A stretch of DNA of 7,191 nucleotides from Aquimonas sp044344935 (GCA_044344935.1 JBIJCA010000241.1:1-7191), one strand, 5' to 3'. Positions 1-6,599 are shown, counted from the first letter of the stretch. Numbers and translations are program-made. Notes: generated from the sequence alone by a model not told the origin.

Positions 1-293
1 CTCTGGAGTATTGCGGCTTCAGAACATCGATACGGGCGCAGGAGCGATCGGTGCCCACAGCTCTTCCTGTTCGGTGCGGGGAGATCGATGGCCCGTTTCG
101 GCCAGACACTTTTTGCGATGAATTGCTGGCAGCTCGTGGCGCGTGTGCTGCCGGGCGCCGGAATCAAGCACTGCGCTGACTCAAGCGTTGCATGCCGGAA
201 CAGCCGGGGCACGCACCCCCGCGTTCGGGGGGCTGTGTCGGCGGCCACGCAGGGCCAGACTCGCGGGCACTTGGATAACTGCCGGATCGCGAC
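1..293. other. Leading region without a recognisable gene
   Basis: I find no convincing gene here. One plus-strand frame stays open from the window edge to about 297 and another to about 180, but their translations (rich in Arg, Cys and Ala) look like chance open frames in GC-rich DNA and match no family I know. The frame used by the next gene has a stop at 273-275, so that gene cannot start further upstream. The right-hand part probably holds the promoter and leader of the propeller protein gene, but I could not pick out a credible -35/-10 pair. The only clear structure is the hairpin at 216-231. Confidence 0.5.
216..231 (+). other. GC-rich hairpin in the probable leader of the propeller gene
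   Basis: CCCCCG (216-221) and CGGGGG (226-231) form a perfect 6-bp stem around a CGTT loop. CAGCC at 201-205 can also pair with GGCTG at 231-235 as an outer stem, competing for one base. No T-tract follows, so it is a poor intrinsic terminator. It lies about 60 nt before the start codon at 294. It could be a leader structure, part of an upstream gene's 3' end, or chance in GC-rich DNA. Confidence 0.3.
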
Positions 294-2825
294 ATGAGTG
301 TTCGAACAACGATGCTGGGCTTCGCCTTGGCCGCCGCTGCGGTGCTGTCGACATCGCTCGTGCAGGCAGCACCAAGAGTGAGCAGCGAGTTCCTCCCGAA
401 TCTCGGGCAGTTCGATCCGCGCGTGGCCTGGCAGGCTGAGCAGGCGGGTGTGCGCGTGTTCGTGACTTCACGCGCCGAGCTGGTGAACGAGTTGAGCGAT
501 GCGCAGGGCCGCCGCTGGGTGCTGACCGAGCGCTTTGGTGATGCGCTTTCCGGCCCGGTGCGTGCGCTTGAGCCCGGCACCACTGAGGTTTCCTTCATTG
601 CGGCTGAGAACCGGCGCGGGCGCAGTGCGAGGCATCTCAACCTGGGCGAAGCCTGGCCCGGCATCCGGGTGGAGCTGACGTCCACGCCAGCGGGCTTCGA
701 GCGGCTGTTCCAGCTGGCACCTCGCGCCGATGTCGCCGATATCGAAGTGCGCATGGACGGCGCCGAGGCGAGTCTGGCCGCAGATGGCAGTCTGGCGCTT
801 TCGACCGGGCTGGGTCGCCTGGAACTCAGCGCGCCGGTGGCCTGGCAGGAGTCTCCCGAGGGGCGCCGCGAGATTGAGGTGGCGTATCGACTGATCGCAC
901 CGGATCGCTACGGGTTCGCGCTGGGCGCGTTCGACCCTGCGCTGGCGGTCACCATCGATCCGGTGCTGCGCAGCACCTTTGTCGGCGGCAATGGCGAAGA
1001 ATCAATGAACGCGCTGGCGGCGTACGGTGGCAGCGTGTATGCACTGGGCTACGCGCGTTCGGCGAACTTCCCGGGCACGGCGGGCGGCTTCCAGCCCAGC
1101 ATCATTCGCAACTCCACGCTGGGCGGTAACGTGTTTCTGGCGCGCTACAGCGAAGACCAGAGCACGCTGAGGCAGGCGACCTACTTCGGACGCTTCGAAC
1201 TGATCCCCGGCTCCGGCGGGCAGTCCAGCACACTGGAGCAGCGCAGCCTGGCGGTATCGGAGGCAGGCGTGTTCATCGGCGGCAGCGTGCCCGGTACCGG
1301 CACGCATTTGCCGACCACGGTGGGTGCTCTGCAGACCACAGCGCAAGGCGGTGTGCGCGACTTCTTTCTGGCGCGATTTTCGCTGGATCTGACCCAGTTG
1401 CTGGCGGCGACCTACTACGGCGGCAGCGGCGACGAGTACGCCTGGCCGATCGCGCTGGCCGCGGACGGCGTCTACATCGCAGGCAACTCTGCGTCCACCA
1501 GCCTGCCCGGCACTGCCGGTGGCGCGGTGCCGGTTTCGCCGGGGGTGGGCGCGCTGGCGGTCGCGAAGCTCTCGCTGGATCTCAGCGAGGTCCGGGCTGC
1601 AAGTTGGGCCAGCGGCGCGGGTTTCGGGCTCACGCTGTACGCGATGGCGATCGGCACGGATGGCTCGGTGTATCTCAGCGGCGAGGGCAGCGGCAGCTTG
1701 CTGAACACGGTGGGCGCGTTGCAGCCGGCCCCCGGCCAGGGCGGCGCCGTATTGACGGACGCCTTCATCATCCGATTCAGCGGCGATCTATCGGTTCTGC
1801 ACCGCTCGACCTATCTCGGCGGCAGTGCCAATGACCGTCTCGATGTTCTGGTGAGCAGCGCCGCCGGCCTTTACGCCGCTGGCGGTTCGAACTCCAGCAA
1901 CTTTCCGACCACGCCGGATGCGGCCTTCGCCACGGCGAACCCGGGCAACAGCTTCGTCGCGCTGCTGAGCCCCGACCTGTCCACGCGCATCGCCGTTACG
2001 CGCTATGGCTCAAGCAACAACAGCGTCAGCACCGGCGGCCTGATCGTCGACGCCGAGGCCGTCGTGCTGGCGGGTACGACCAATGTCACCACCCTGCCCG
2101 GCACCGCTGGCGGCGCCCAGCCGAGCAGCCCCGGCGGCACCTGTGGATTCGCCGCGCGCTTTTCGCCTGCGCTGACCAGCCTTGAGCAGGCCACCTATCT
2201 CGGTTGCGGAAACAACACGCTGCAGGTGTTCGCAGCGGCCAAGGGCGAGAACGCCTATTTCTTCGGCGGCCGCACCCAGTCCAATGCCTTGCCGGCCACT
2301 GACGGCGCCGCGCAGCCAAGCAATGGCGGCGGCTGGGACGGTTTCATCATCAGCGCCACCAGCGACCTCGGCGGCCCGCGTCCCACCTCTGACCTTGCGG
2401 TGCAAAAGACCGGCAGCACCGAGCGCATCGACAACCGCTATGTGCTCTACACCGTGACCGTCAGCAATGCAGGGCCGGATGCGGCCGTCGACGCCCGCAT
2501 CCAGGACACGCTACCGCCCGAGCTCGACGCGCTGCGCTGGACCTGCGCGGCACTGGGCGGGGCGGCCTGCCCCGGCGTCAGCGGCAGCGCGACGCTCGAC
2601 GTTCTCGCAACGCTGCCGGTGGGCGGGCAGCTGCAATTCTCGCTGTGCGCGCGTGCGGTCAACGCTGCCGAGCAGATCACCAACACCGCGACAGCCAGCG
2701 TGGCCAGCGGCGCACTTGACCCGGTGACGTCCAACAACAGCGCCAGCTGGAGCCTGAGCGACCCGCGCCTGTTCGCCGATGGCTTCGAGGATCGCAGTAT
2801 CCTGCCGCTGTGCGCGGGGCTGTGA
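294..2825 (+). CDS. Exported SBBP beta-propeller repeat protein with DUF11 domain
   Basis: The product has 843 residues. Residues 1-25 look like a Sec signal peptide (hydrophobic stretch 8-23, likely cleavage after VQA). Residues about 30-225 form the domain that usually precedes SBBP repeats, with the typical NLGQFD opening at 36-41. Seven repeats follow, starting near 227, 295, 372, 436, 505, 568 and 633. Each begins with a variant of (S/A)TYxGG and carries a central (F/L)PxTxGAxQ-like motif, for example LPGTAGGAQP at 601-610. Seven such units suggest a seven-bladed propeller. Residues about 699-821 are a DUF11 domain (SDLAVQKTG, then YTVTVSNAGPDA), a surface Ig-like fold. The protein ends with LFADGFED and a Cys at 840. 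It is probably secreted or surface-exposed. Its ligand is unknown and no catalytic motif is visible. The start at 294 is preferred because an in-frame stop lies just upstream and a weak GGA lies 7 nt before it; Met7 (312) is the alternative. The next gene converges on it. Confidence 0.88.
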   Translation: MSVRTTMLGFALAAAAVLSTSLVQAAPRVSSEFLPNLGQFDPRVAWQAEQAGVRVFVTSRAELVNELSDAQGRRWVLTERFGDALSGPVRALEPGTTEVSFIAAENRRGRSARHLNLGEAWPGIRVELTSTPAGFERLFQLAPRADVADIEVRMDGAEASLAADGSLALSTGLGRLELSAPVAWQESPEGRREIEVAYRLIAPDRYGFALGAFDPALAVTIDPVLRSTFVGGNGEESMNALAAYGGSVYALGYARSANFPGTAGGFQPSIIRNSTLGGNVFLARYSEDQSTLRQATYFGRFELIPGSGGQSSTLEQRSLAVSEAGVFIGGSVPGTGTHLPTTVGALQTTAQGGVRDFFLARFSLDLTQLLAATYYGGSGDEYAWPIALAADGVYIAGNSASTSLPGTAGGAVPVSPGVGALAVAKLSLDLSEVRAASWASGAGFGLTLYAMAIGTDGSVYLSGEGSGSLLNTVGALQPAPGQGGAVLTDAFIIRFSGDLSVLHRSTYLGGSANDRLDVLVSSAAGLYAAGGSNSSNFPTTPDAAFATANPGNSFVALLSPDLSTRIAVTRYGSSNNSVSTGGLIVDAEAVVLAGTTNVTTLPGTAGGAQPSSPGGTCGFAARFSPALTSLEQATYLGCGNNTLQVFAAAKGENAYFFGGRTQSNALPATDGAAQPSNGGGWDGFIISATSDLGGPRPTSDLAVQKTGSTERIDNRYVLYTVTVSNAGPDAAVDARIQDTLPPELDALRWTCAALGGAACPGVSGSATLDVLATLPVGGQLQFSLCARAVNAAEQITNTATASVASGALDPVTSNNSASWSLSDPRLFADGFEDRSILPLCAGL

Positions 2826-2950
2826 GTCTGGTCGTCTGGGGCGCCAGTTGAACGGCGCGCAGGCTGTCGCCCATCGGCAGGACGGAATGCATCTTCAGCC
2901 TCGGCCGCACACGCTGGCTTCTGAGTCTCAGTGTCTGCCCGCCGTGCGCC

Positions 2951-3952
2951 TCAGCGTTGGCTCAGCTGGGTCGAGTCCGCAGGCTCGCTGACGGAGCGCA
3001 CGGAGGGTTCGACCGTGAAGCCGCGGCGCTGCAGTTCGGCGAGGTAGCCGGACTCGCCAAGCACGAGACTCAGCGGCAGCACGGCCACGCTGCGCCGGTG
3101 TGTGTGCAGGGTCTGCTCCGCGATCTCCAACCAGCGCTGGCGCGCGCGTTCGGGCAGGTCGTCGATGCCGTGCGCGTGCGCGGCCGGGTGCCCCAGCAGC
3201 GCCTGCGAGCAGATCGCCAGGGTGTCGCCGAGCGGCTGGGTCTGCAGGTCGGACAGCATGCCGGCGCGCCAGAACTCGGCCCGCGCGCGCAGCTGTTCCG
3301 GCCCTGCCTCGACGCGCGCCAGCACTTTCTCGAAGCAGACCAGGTCGTCCAGAGGTTGTTGCGCCACGGCGTCCAGAAAAGCGTTGACCGCGTCCAGCGA
3401 CAGCGGAACCGCCGTGTCGATGCGCGCCACGCCTCGGCGCCGTGCCAGGCGGCTCATCTGTTCGGCCACCTGGTTCTCGAGCTCCAGACCATAGGCCTGC
3501 ATCGCGCGCTGCTGCAGTGCGTCGGCGGCGACGATCGGTCGACGTCGGCCGATGCTGCGCTGGCCGGCGAGAAACACGGTGCGCTGCCGCTCCCAGCGCT
3601 GCCACAGCTCAGACGGCAGGACGTCATCCAGGGTGCCCTCGGCCGGGTTGTTTCGTGCGCGCAGTAGGGTGGGCAATCGCCACAGCGTGCCCAGCCAGGA
3701 CAAGCCGCCCTCTAGCTCGACGCCGGGTGGTTCGAGCAGAACATCGCTCCCAGCGAGATGCGCGGTGATGGGGCCCTGGTTCCACGACACCCGGGTAGGC
3801 AGGGGCACCAGACTTCCGAGCACGACCAGCTGGTGGTCGCCGTGGCCGACTCGCCACAGCATCGGGCCTTCGCTGTCTGCCGCCGGTGCCGGGTTGGATA
3901 CGAGGCAGAACAGCGCCAGCCAGACGGCCACGAAGGAGCGTCGATGCTGCAT
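2951..3952 (-). CDS. Exported TraB/GumN-family protein, GxxH motifs lost
   Basis: The product is 333 residues from the ATG at 3952. That start has GAGG at 3961-3964, eight bases upstream, and opens directly into a signal peptide (MQHRRSFVAVWLALFCLVS, cleavage probably after APA or APAA, residues 22-25). An upstream GTG at 3997 would add 15 residues in front of the signal peptide and is less likely. The fold assignment rests on LWRVGHGDHQLVVLGS near the start (32-47), the acidic VLLEP (71-75), the central GLELENQVAEQMSRLARRRG helix (155-174) leading into RIDT, and the closing SVAVLPLSLVLGESGYLAELQ (288-308). These track the order of motifs in TraB/GumN (PF01963) proteins. Family members normally carry GSxH and GxGH; here the positions read GSLV (46-49) and LPLS (292-295), so the putative metal ligands are missing. 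Cys206 and Cys248 could form a disulfide. It is likely periplasmic with unknown role, perhaps a non-catalytic relative. It stands alone, convergent with the propeller gene and divergent from the protease. Confidence 0.8.
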   Translation of the reverse strand: MQHRRSFVAVWLALFCLVSNPAPAADSEGPMLWRVGHGDHQLVVLGSLVPLPTRVSWNQGPITAHLAGSDVLLEPPGVELEGGLSWLGTLWRLPTLLRARNNPAEGTLDDVLPSELWQRWERQRTVFLAGQRSIGRRRPIVAADALQQRAMQAYGLELENQVAEQMSRLARRRGVARIDTAVPLSLDAVNAFLDAVAQQPLDDLVCFEKVLARVEAGPEQLRARAEFWRAGMLSDLQTQPLGDTLAICSQALLGHPAAHAHGIDDLPERARQRWLEIAEQTLHTHRRSVAVLPLSLVLGESGYLAELQRRGFTVEPSVRSVSEPADSTQLSQR

Positions 3953-3960
3953 GGTCAGTG

Positions 3961-3964
3961 CCTC
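3961..3964 (-). promoter_or_regulatory. Ribosome binding site fixing the TraB-family start
   Basis: On the minus strand GAGG lies eight bases before the ATG at 3952. It supports that ATG over the GTG at 3997, which has no comparable site and would put 15 extra residues in front of an otherwise standard signal peptide. Confidence 0.6.
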
Positions 3965-4046
3965 GTGGGACGCGTTGCGGCAGAAGCTTCGCGTCACCGC
4001 GTGACTGCAGCGCGGCGTTTGTTTGACAGGCGCGAGTCAGTGGGAT

Positions 4047-4083
4047 GTCTCGACAAGGCGCACGAGATGTGCCGGCGCGGTGC
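4047..4083 (+). repeat. Repeat module B, copy 0
   Basis: This 37-bp stretch, beginning GTCTCGACAAGG and ending GGCGCGGTGC, matches 4141-4177 at 33 of 37 positions by direct comparison, 94 bp upstream. It lacks a clear GTAGGTTGG hairpin immediately before it, unlike the other two copies in this intergenic region. It lies in the divergent region between the TraB-family gene and the protease gene. Confidence 0.7.
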
Positions 4084-4093
4084 GGCAAGTTTC

Positions 4094-4177
4094 CGCTGTG
4101 CGTAGGTTGGCACCAAGAGCAGCGCGGCCCTACGTCGTGCGTCTCGGCAAGGCGCATGCGATGTGGCGGCGCGGTGC
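4094..4177 (+). repeat. GTAG-type hairpin plus module B, copy 1
   Basis: This unit has two parts. The hairpin part (4101-4134) starts CGTAGG and ends CCTACG, which pair perfectly as the outer 6-bp stem (4101-4106 with 4129-4134) around an interior reading TTGGCACC...GCGCGGC. The second part (module B, 4141-4177) follows after six bases. The whole unit aligns without gaps to 4280-4363, offset exactly 186 bp, with about 67 of 84 positions identical by hand count. The form resembles dispersed intergenic palindromes (REP-like) of gammaproteobacteria; that family assignment is from memory. Confidence 0.7.
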
Positions 4178-4208
4178 AGTGACCTGAGGCCAGTGTTGAG
4201 CCCGCGAC

Positions 4209-4237
4209 GTTGGGGTGCGCCTTTGGCCTACCCCAAC
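4209..4237 (+). repeat. GTTGGGGT...ACCCCAAC hairpin repeat
   Basis: GTTGGGGT (4209-4216) and ACCCCAAC (4230-4237) form a perfect 8-bp stem around a 13-nt loop, GCGCCTTTGGCCT. It sits between the two GTAG-type units and looks like another variant of dispersed intergenic palindromes known in Proteobacteria, judged by sequence style only. No T-tract follows, so it is not a standard intrinsic terminator. The string GGGGTGCGCCT recurs at 6785-6795. Confidence 0.65.
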
Positions 4238-4279
4238 CGACCAGAGCACGCTGCCGGGCCTCGACCGAGGGGTTCGCTG

Positions 4280-4363
4280 CGCTGTTCGTAGGTTGGTGCC
4301 AAGCGCAGCGCGGCCCAACCTTGTGCGTCTCGGCAGGGCGAGCGTGATGCGTCTGCGCGGAGA
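4280..4363 (+). repeat. GTAG-type hairpin plus module B, copy 2
   Basis: AGGTTGG (4290-4296) pairs with CCAACCT (4315-4321). The stem continues with GCC (4298-4300) and GGC (4312-4314) after a bulged T, giving a ten-pair imperfect hairpin with an AAGCGCAGCGC loop. Module B follows from 4327 and is more diverged here, 27 of 37 against copy 1. The T bulge and compensated pairs suggest the hairpin is kept as a structure, but one genome cannot show this. Confidence 0.7.
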
Positions 4364-4416
4364 GGCGACCCATGGCGAGTGCCAAGCTCGCTGGCGTGTC
4401 GACAATGCACGACGAT

Positions 4417-4432
4417 CTCCTGCAAGCAGGAG
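4417..4432 (+). promoter_or_regulatory. Inverted repeat CTCCTGC-AA-GCAGGAG upstream of protease
   Basis: The two 7-base arms are perfect complements separated by AA, followed by TTTCATCT. As RNA it would form a 6-bp stem with a CAAG loop, too weak for a confident terminator. As DNA its symmetry suits a dimeric regulator site. It lies 121 bp before the protease start. Function unassigned. Confidence 0.3.
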
Positions 4433-4503
4433 TTTCATCTGACAGGCCTGTTGGTTAACGCCCATTAGGCCGATGAGGCGCGGCCCCAAAGTGCGGACGA
4501 GAA

Positions 4504-4517
4504 TGGCACGATTGCCA
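4504..4517 (+). promoter_or_regulatory. Inverted repeat TGGCA-N4-TGCCA upstream of protease
   Basis: TGGCA (4504-4508) and TGCCA (4513-4517) are perfect inverted half-sites around CGAT, ending 36 bp before the protease ATG. The position fits an operator or activator site near a promoter, but I know of no regulator to assign. It is not a sigma-54 promoter: the spacing between GG and GC is too short. Confidence 0.3.
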
Positions 4518-4553
4518 GCTTCCAAGCCCTGAAGCCAAAGAGCCGAAACCATC

Positions 4554-5372
4554 ATGCGCGCCACTGTTCTGCTGCTGCTCCTTGCCGCCACCTCCGCCAA
4601 GGCCATCGTCATCCGCGACGACGTGCCCGATCAGCAGTACCGCCTGCAGGCCTCCGACTTCCCTGCCCTCGCCGACCTGCCCATGGAAGGCCACGGCGTG
4701 CTGATCGCGCCGCAGTGGGTGGTGACGGTGGCGCATGCGGTCAGCCACGCGCTGGACTGCGTGGAGCTCGCGGGCGTGCAGCGCTCAGTGCGTCGCGTGG
4801 TCATCCATCCGGGCTACCGGCAGCCGCCGCAGGCGATGGTCGAGGCGGCGCTGGCGTCGGGCGACTGGGCGGCGTTCTTCGAGTTCATGTCCGGCACCGA
4901 CGACATCGCGCTGATCGAGCTGGCCGAGCCGGTGCAGGACATCGTGCCAGTGGCGCTCTACTCCAGCCCGGCGCTGGGCCAAACGGTGCGCATCCTGGGC
5001 CGCGGGGCCACAGGTACCGGCGCGGAAGGCCATCGTCTCGACGCGCCGCGTCGCACCGATCTGCGTCAGGGGGAGAACCTCATCGATGTCGACGCAGGCC
5101 GCTGGATCGCCTACACCTTCGATGCCCCGCCCAACGCGCTGCCGCTTGAGGCCACGATGGGCAGCGGCGACAGCGGTGGCCCCCTGCTGATTGCAGTGGG
5201 TGATGCATGGCAGTTGGCGGGCCTTGCGGCGTGGAAGCGTGCGGTGGTCGAGGGCACGGAGATCCGACAGGGCAAGTACGGCGAGTCCAGCATCGGCGTG
5301 CGCCTGCAGCACTATGCCGCGTGGATGGTCGAGGCGATGGGCAGCGGCCTTGGGCAAAAGCAGGCAGAGTGA
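4554..5372 (+). CDS. Exported trypsin-like serine protease (S1 family)
   Basis: The product has 272 residues and hydrolyses peptide bonds outside the cytoplasm, judging by its signal peptide (residues 1-17, MRATVLLLLLAATSAKA). All three catalytic motifs are present in chymotrypsin-fold order: His61 in VTVAH, Asp117 in TDDIALIEL, and Ser207 in GSGDSGGP. There is only one cysteine (Cys69), so the disulfides typical of animal trypsins are absent, as in some bacterial S1 proteins. After the signal peptide the sequence reads IVIRDDVPDQQYR, not IVGG, so classical zymogen activation by a new IVGG terminus is not evident. The start fits the signal peptide, but the ribosome binding site is weak. The gene follows the repeat-rich divergent region, and nagA begins 72 bp downstream on the same strand. 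The family call is firm; substrate preference and physiological role are not known. Confidence 0.88.
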   Translation: MRATVLLLLLAATSAKAIVIRDDVPDQQYRLQASDFPALADLPMEGHGVLIAPQWVVTVAHAVSHALDCVELAGVQRSVRRVVIHPGYRQPPQAMVEAALASGDWAAFFEFMSGTDDIALIELAEPVQDIVPVALYSSPALGQTVRILGRGATGTGAEGHRLDAPRRTDLRQGENLIDVDAGRWIAYTFDAPPNALPLEATMGSGDSGGPLLIAVGDAWQLAGLAAWKRAVVEGTEIRQGKYGESSIGVRLQHYAAWMVEAMGSGLGQKQAE

Positions 5373-5429
5373 GCACCTCGGCGAGGCAGCGGGCGTTCAA
5401 GCTCGCGCATCCGCCGGCACTCACAGGTT

Positions 5430-5434
5430 GAGGG
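5430..5434 (+). promoter_or_regulatory. Ribosome binding site of nagA
   Basis: GAGGG lies ten bases before the ATG at 5445, a slightly long but acceptable spacing. It supports this start, which also gives the family's usual length. Confidence 0.55.
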
Positions 5435-5444
5435 AATCACCCAG

Positions 5445-6599
5445 ATGCAACAGCTCATCCGCGCGGCGCGCGTGCTTGGCTCTGAAGGCTGGCTTCAACA
5501 TGCCGCGGTGGGCATCGACGGCGGGCGAATCGTCTGGGTCGGAGCGGCCACGCAAGCACCGCGCGCGCAGACCGAATGGGACCTCGGTGAGGATGTACTG
5601 GCGCCGGGCTTCATCGATCTGCAGGTCAACGGCGGCGGCGGTGTGCTGCTCAACGATGACTGCAGTGCGTCGGCCATGCGCCGCATCGCCGACGCGCATC
5701 GCCGCTTCGGCACCACGGTCATCCTGCCGACGCTCATCAGCGACACGCCGCAGGCGATGCGCGGTGCTTTGGCGGCGGCGCGCGAAGCGGTCGCCGAGCG
5801 CGTGCCAGGCGTGCTCGGTCTGCATCTGGAAGGCCCTTACCTCTCGCCCGAGCGGCGTGGCGTGCATCGCGCCGAGCACTTCCGGCCGATCGCCGACGAA
5901 GAGCACGCTGCCCTGCTCGCACATGGGCTTCCACACTTGCTGCTGACGCTGGCGCCCGAGACGGTCGAGCCGCAGGCGCTGCGGGATCTGCGCGAGGCTG
6001 GCATTCGCCTCGCGGCCGGGCACAGCGCGGCGAGCTACGAGCAGGCGGAGGCGGCGTTCTCAGCAGGTGTAGAAGGCGTCACCCATCTGTTCAACGCCAT
6101 GCCGCCAATCTCTGCGCGTGCCCCCGGTCTTCTTGGCGCAACGCTGCTCAATCAGAACGTGTGGGCGGGCCTGATCGTCGACGGCCATCATCTGCATGCG
6201 GCGAGCCTGCAGCTTGCGCTGCGCTGCAAGCCGGGACGCTGCTTTCTGGTCAGTGATGCGATGTCGCCAGTGGGTACAGCGATGGACGAGTTCATGCTCG
6301 ACGGCCGGCGCGTGCGGGTGCGCGGCGGCCGCCTGGAGACCGAAGACGGCACGCTGGCGGGTGCGTGCATCGACCTGTGTACAGCGGTGCGCTTTTGTCA
6401 TGCGCAGAGTCAGGCGCCGCTCGATGAGGTGCTGCGCATGGCCTCAACCTACCCGGCGGATTTCCTCCGCGTCCGTGACCGTGGTCGGATCGAGGTCGGG
6501 GCATGGGCGGACCTGGTGGATCTCTCCCCTGAGTTGCGTGCGAAGGCGACCTGGGTCGAGGGGCAGCGGGAGGTATGTGCGGAGCCTGTCGAGACATAG
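5445..6599 (+). CDS. nagA: N-acetylglucosamine-6-phosphate deacetylase
   Basis: This cytoplasmic enzyme removes the acetyl group from N-acetylglucosamine 6-phosphate to give glucosamine 6-phosphate and acetate, the first committed step in using GlcNAc from chitin or peptidoglycan. The 384-residue length matches E. coli NagA (382). The amidohydrolase barrel motifs occur in order: PGFIDLQVNGGGG (54-66), HLEGPYLSPERRGVH (127-141), AGHS (191-194), THLFNAMPP (213-221), GLIVDGHHLH (242-251) and VSDAMSPVG (269-277). Metal ligands by family comparison are Glu129, His193 and His214, and Asp271 is the catalytic acid/base. Gln60 with Asn62 in the first motif matches the E. coli-type single-metal form, not the HxH form of Bacillus. 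TLAGACIDL (303-311) varies the more usual TLAGS. The C-terminal DRGRIEVGAWADLVDL (345-360) is typical. No nagB, nagK, transporter or NagC-type regulator is visible nearby, so its partners must lie elsewhere. Confidence 0.95.
   Translation: MQQLIRAARVLGSEGWLQHAAVGIDGGRIVWVGAATQAPRAQTEWDLGEDVLAPGFIDLQVNGGGGVLLNDDCSASAMRRIADAHRRFGTTVILPTLISDTPQAMRGALAAAREAVAERVPGVLGLHLEGPYLSPERRGVHRAEHFRPIADEEHAALLAHGLPHLLLTLAPETVEPQALRDLREAGIRLAAGHSAASYEQAEAAFSAGVEGVTHLFNAMPPISARAPGLLGATLLNQNVWAGLIVDGHHLHAASLQLALRCKPGRCFLVSDAMSPVGTAMDEFMLDGRRVRVRGGRLETEDGTLAGACIDLCTAVRFCHAQSQAPLDEVLRMASTYPADFLRVRDRGRIEVGAWADLVDLSPELRAKATWVEGQREVCAEPVET

Larger units (their letters stand above)
3953..4553. other. Divergent intergenic region holding the repeat mosaic
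   Basis: This region separates two divergently transcribed genes, so it must hold both promoters. I could not assign either with confidence. TTGACA-like TTTGACA at 4023-4029 has no convincing -10 partner. About 4047-4363 is occupied by the hairpin and module B repeats. From 4364 to 4553 there are short inverted repeats (4417-4432, 4442-4451, 4504-4517) in the probable control region of the protease gene. Open frames across the region translate the repeats and look like chance. Confidence 0.55.

Noticed and set aside
88..297. Open frame of 69 codons before the propeller gene
   Set aside because: No ribosome binding site, no recognisable domain, and an Arg/Cys/Ala-rich composition like chance frames in GC-rich DNA.
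2841..2858. GCGCC...GGCGC hairpin between the two convergent genes as a terminator
   Set aside because: Only 5 bp of stem with an 8-nt loop and no T-tract on either side.
4047..4363. CRISPR-like array
   Set aside because: Only three diverged copies, unequal spacing, long repeats and no cas genes.
4504..4516. TGGCACG followed by TTGCC resembling a sigma-54 promoter
   Set aside because: The two elements are only one base apart, where the consensus needs about four, so the GG-GC spacing is wrong.
4130..4612. Minus-strand open frame of 160 codons across the intergenic region
   Set aside because: It mainly translates the hairpin repeats and its protein contains repeated pieces that mirror them; no domain and no ribosome binding site.
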